Assembly: GCA_937894565.1 (NCBI GenBank)
Contig: CALBHK010000479.1
Location: 1-5,901, forward strand
Length of the DNA stretch: 5,901 nt
Source of the DNA: an uncultured Chlamydiae bacterium
GTDB taxonomy: Bacteria > Chlamydiota > Chlamydiia > Chlamydiales > CALBHK01
Reading direction: 5' to 3'
In this document: positions 4,565-5,901 of the stretch, in pieces
Layout of the letters: each line of letters begins with the position of its first letter
Position numbering within the stretch: the first letter of the stretch is position 1
Notes under the pieces: generated by a model
The model's input: the letters and a program-made list of their open reading frames with translations, nothing else
The model's database searches: none
Told to the model about the DNA's origin: nothing
Program-made: the position numbers and the translations under genes

Positions 4565-5815
4565 AGCATAATTAGAGCCATAATAGTTGATATTTATGCC
4601 CAATGTTAAATTGGCTTTTTTAAAATTACGTTCAAAGCCAACGCTTGCATAAAAGTTATCATTGCCACTAATGTTTACGTATTGAATTTTTGTTTTATTA
4701 AATTGCTCATACGTTTGATTTGAAGCAATAGCATTTTGTGTAAATGAATAGCTTATGGAAGATTGTATATTAGAAAAACTGGTAAGTGAATACTTGAAAA
4801 AATTAATTGAAAAATTGTGATAAAAAGATGGTTTTAAATTTGGGTTGCCAATAACTTCCATTAACGAATTACTTTTGTCTTTTAAAGGTTGTAATTGTTC
4901 TACAGATGGTTGACGGGTATGTCCATTGTATCTGATATTTAGAGATGTTAACTGACTAAATTTAGCTTGAAGATTAACTTTAGGAGAAAAGTTAATAAAA
5001 CTTCTATCCGAAAGATTTAGATTAAATCCTGATTGTTTTAGAGTTGTAAATACAATATCTCCACCAGCGGATAGGTCATATTTTTTACTATTTATTTGTA
5101 CTATAAAACTTGGTAAATGTGAACTGATATTACAACTGTAAGTGCTACTTAAACTATCTATCAAAAGTTCATATTTACCCGCTGAATTTTTCTCAAAAAC
5201 CATTCTTTCTTTTTTTGTATTGGTAAGCTTGTATGCATACGATACTTGCAAGCTTAACATTTTTGTAAATTTTTCAGTATAGTTTATTTTGCTTGCATAA
5301 GCATTTACCAAACTTTTATTATACTGTTGTTGTGCTACTATTTCTTGTGAAACAGTACTTATAGTTGTATCGTATAATAAGTTATTAGCTTCTGTTTGCA
5401 GTAATCCATTTTGGTTGTCGCTGCTTTGTTGAATGTTGATAGATACTGTTCTTCCTTTTTTTCTAAATCTTCTTTGCCAAACTATGCTATTATTAAGACC
5501 AGTATTTCTACCATCACTATATTCTTGTTGATTACTTTGGTTTAAGTATGCTAAGGTTTTACCATTAATAGCGGTTGAAAAAATTTCTTGTTGATTAGCA
5601 TAGTCTTTTGCATTAAACCTGCTGTAAAATTTAATGGTAGAAAAAGAATCTAAGCCAATTTCGTAGTTAATGGAAACTCTTTGTGTACGATTAAAATTTT
5701 TACTAGTTGAGCTATTATCATTTAAAACAATAGAACTGTCAGGTAATAATTGGGTTGATTTGTTTGTTTCAATGCCTTTAATGGTTAATGTATTAAAATT
5801 ACATAAAAAATTCAT
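4433..5815 (-). CDS. Fragment of a Bacteroidota TonB-receptor-like outer-membrane beta-barrel protein
   Basis: The open frame is 460 codons, but only about residues 18-425 look like real barrel sequence. That part alternates polar and hydrophobic residues and is rich in Asn, Ser and Tyr. It contains the block TRQPSVEQLQPLKDKSN (300-316) followed by VIGNPNLKPSFYHNF (321-335), which is typical of the outer-membrane beta-barrel family in Bacteroidota (carboxypeptidase-regulatory-like plus plug plus barrel). Full-length members are roughly 800-900 residues. Here the regulatory domain, the plug and the C-terminal strands with the usual final aromatic residue are missing. Residues from about 426 onward are antisense to the DUF3309 gene and have no barrel character. 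The ATG at 5813-5815 is not credible as a native start, because the frame stays open to the window edge and its upstream translation is not barrel-like. Treat this as a piece of a gene, not an expressed protein of the Chlamydiota genome. Confidence 0.7.
   Translation of the reverse strand: MNFLCNFNTLTIKGIETNKSTQLLPDSSIVLNDNSSTSKNFNRTQRVSINYEIGLDSFSTIKFYSRFNAKDYANQQEIFSTAINGKTLAYLNQSNQQEYSDGRNTGLNNSIVWQRRFRKKGRTVSINIQQSSDNQNGLLQTEANNLLYDTTISTVSQEIVAQQQYNKSLVNAYASKINYTEKFTKMLSLQVSYAYKLTNTKKERMVFEKNSAGKYELLIDSLSSTYSCNISSHLPSFIVQINSKKYDLSAGGDIVFTTLKQSGFNLNLSDRSFINFSPKVNLQAKFSQLTSLNIRYNGHTRQPSVEQLQPLKDKSNSLMEVIGNPNLKPSFYHNFSINFFKYSLTSFSNIQSSISYSFTQNAIASNQTYEQFNKTKIQYVNISGNDNFYASVGFERNFKKANLTLGININYYGSNYASFINSIKNNNQNSNQNTAWSISPTCAVRPCRQRPNQHKNQNDN
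4540..4570. other. Junction between Chlamydiota-like and Bacteroidota-like DNA
   Basis: Left of this point the DUF3309 reading frame is intact on the plus strand. Right of it a barrel protein is readable on the minus strand, truncated inside the barrel, and the DNA becomes clearly AT-richer. The exact breakpoint is blurred because both reading frames stay plausible over about 30 bases. An assembly chimera is more likely than a real transfer because the incoming gene is cut at this end. Confidence 0.6.
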
Positions 5816-5901
5816 GGAAACTGGTGTAGCTTTAGATGATAGAGGAGATTGGGGACAAGGAATTACGTTCTTTACTAATAGTAAAGTTGCTACTGTAATG
5901 C
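5772..5901 (+). CDS. Unidentified partial reading frame at the right edge
   Basis: An open frame runs to the window end without a stop and reads MPLMVNVLKLHKKF then METGVALDDRGDWGQG, followed by ITFFTNSKVATVM. The part from ATG 5814 onward has a more protein-like composition (Asp, Gly, Trp, balanced charge) than the opposing minus-strand translation, which is rich in Pro, Ser and Cys and looks like a shadow. I do not recognise the family. The true left limit could be 5772, 5781, 5814 or a join. If it is real, the barrel fragment is cut on this side too. Confidence 0.3.
   Translation, partial: MPLMVNVLKLHKKFMETGVALDDRGDWGQGITFFTNSKVATVM

Overview
Origin. Positions 1 to about 4560 look like a piece of a Chlamydiota chromosome, most likely from an environmental, amoeba-associated (Parachlamydia-like) lineage. 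The main evidence is a secreted protease gene that matches the chlamydial protease CPAF along its length, including all three catalytic residues. From about 4560 to about 5770 the DNA is visibly more AT-rich (sampled lines of 28-32% G+C, against 45-50% in sampled lines of the two large genes to the left). It encodes part of a TonB-receptor-like outer-membrane barrel of the kind typical of Bacteroidota. This right-hand part is either foreign DNA or, more likely, a chimeric assembly join at a contig end.

Layout. Minus strand, 2269 down to 20: a CPAF-like protease followed 39 bp later by a small two-TM DUF2937-type membrane protein, probably one transcript. The gap 2270-2704 has no gene but is almost filled by two unrelated, nearly palindromic elements of about 160 bp. 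Plus strand, 2705-3037: a four-TM TMEM14/FAX-type membrane protein. A second full copy of the first palindromic element (3040-3195) separates it from a convergent minus-strand RsmB-type rRNA cytosine methyltransferase (3170-4330). Divergent from that is a 48-residue DUF3309 protein (4418-4564). The Bacteroidota barrel fragment and an unidentified plus-strand reading frame at the right edge complete the window.

Repeats. The most interesting feature is the repeat layer. Family A is a 156-158 bp element with 17-bp terminal inverted repeats that is self-complementary end to end. It is present as two full copies and one half copy cut by the window start. Two of the copies run into the 3' ends of genes and supply their last codons and stop codon, in two different reading frames. 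Another copy carries a perfect TATAAT just upstream of the protease gene. Family B is a single 162-bp palindrome flanked by TATA on both sides, and it ends at a TATAGT in front of the TMEM14-type gene. No transposase is present, so both look like non-autonomous (MITE-like) elements that have reshaped gene ends, promoters and probably terminators here.

Limits. Family assignments come from remembered sequence patterns and not from database searches. Promoters and terminators are pattern matches only.
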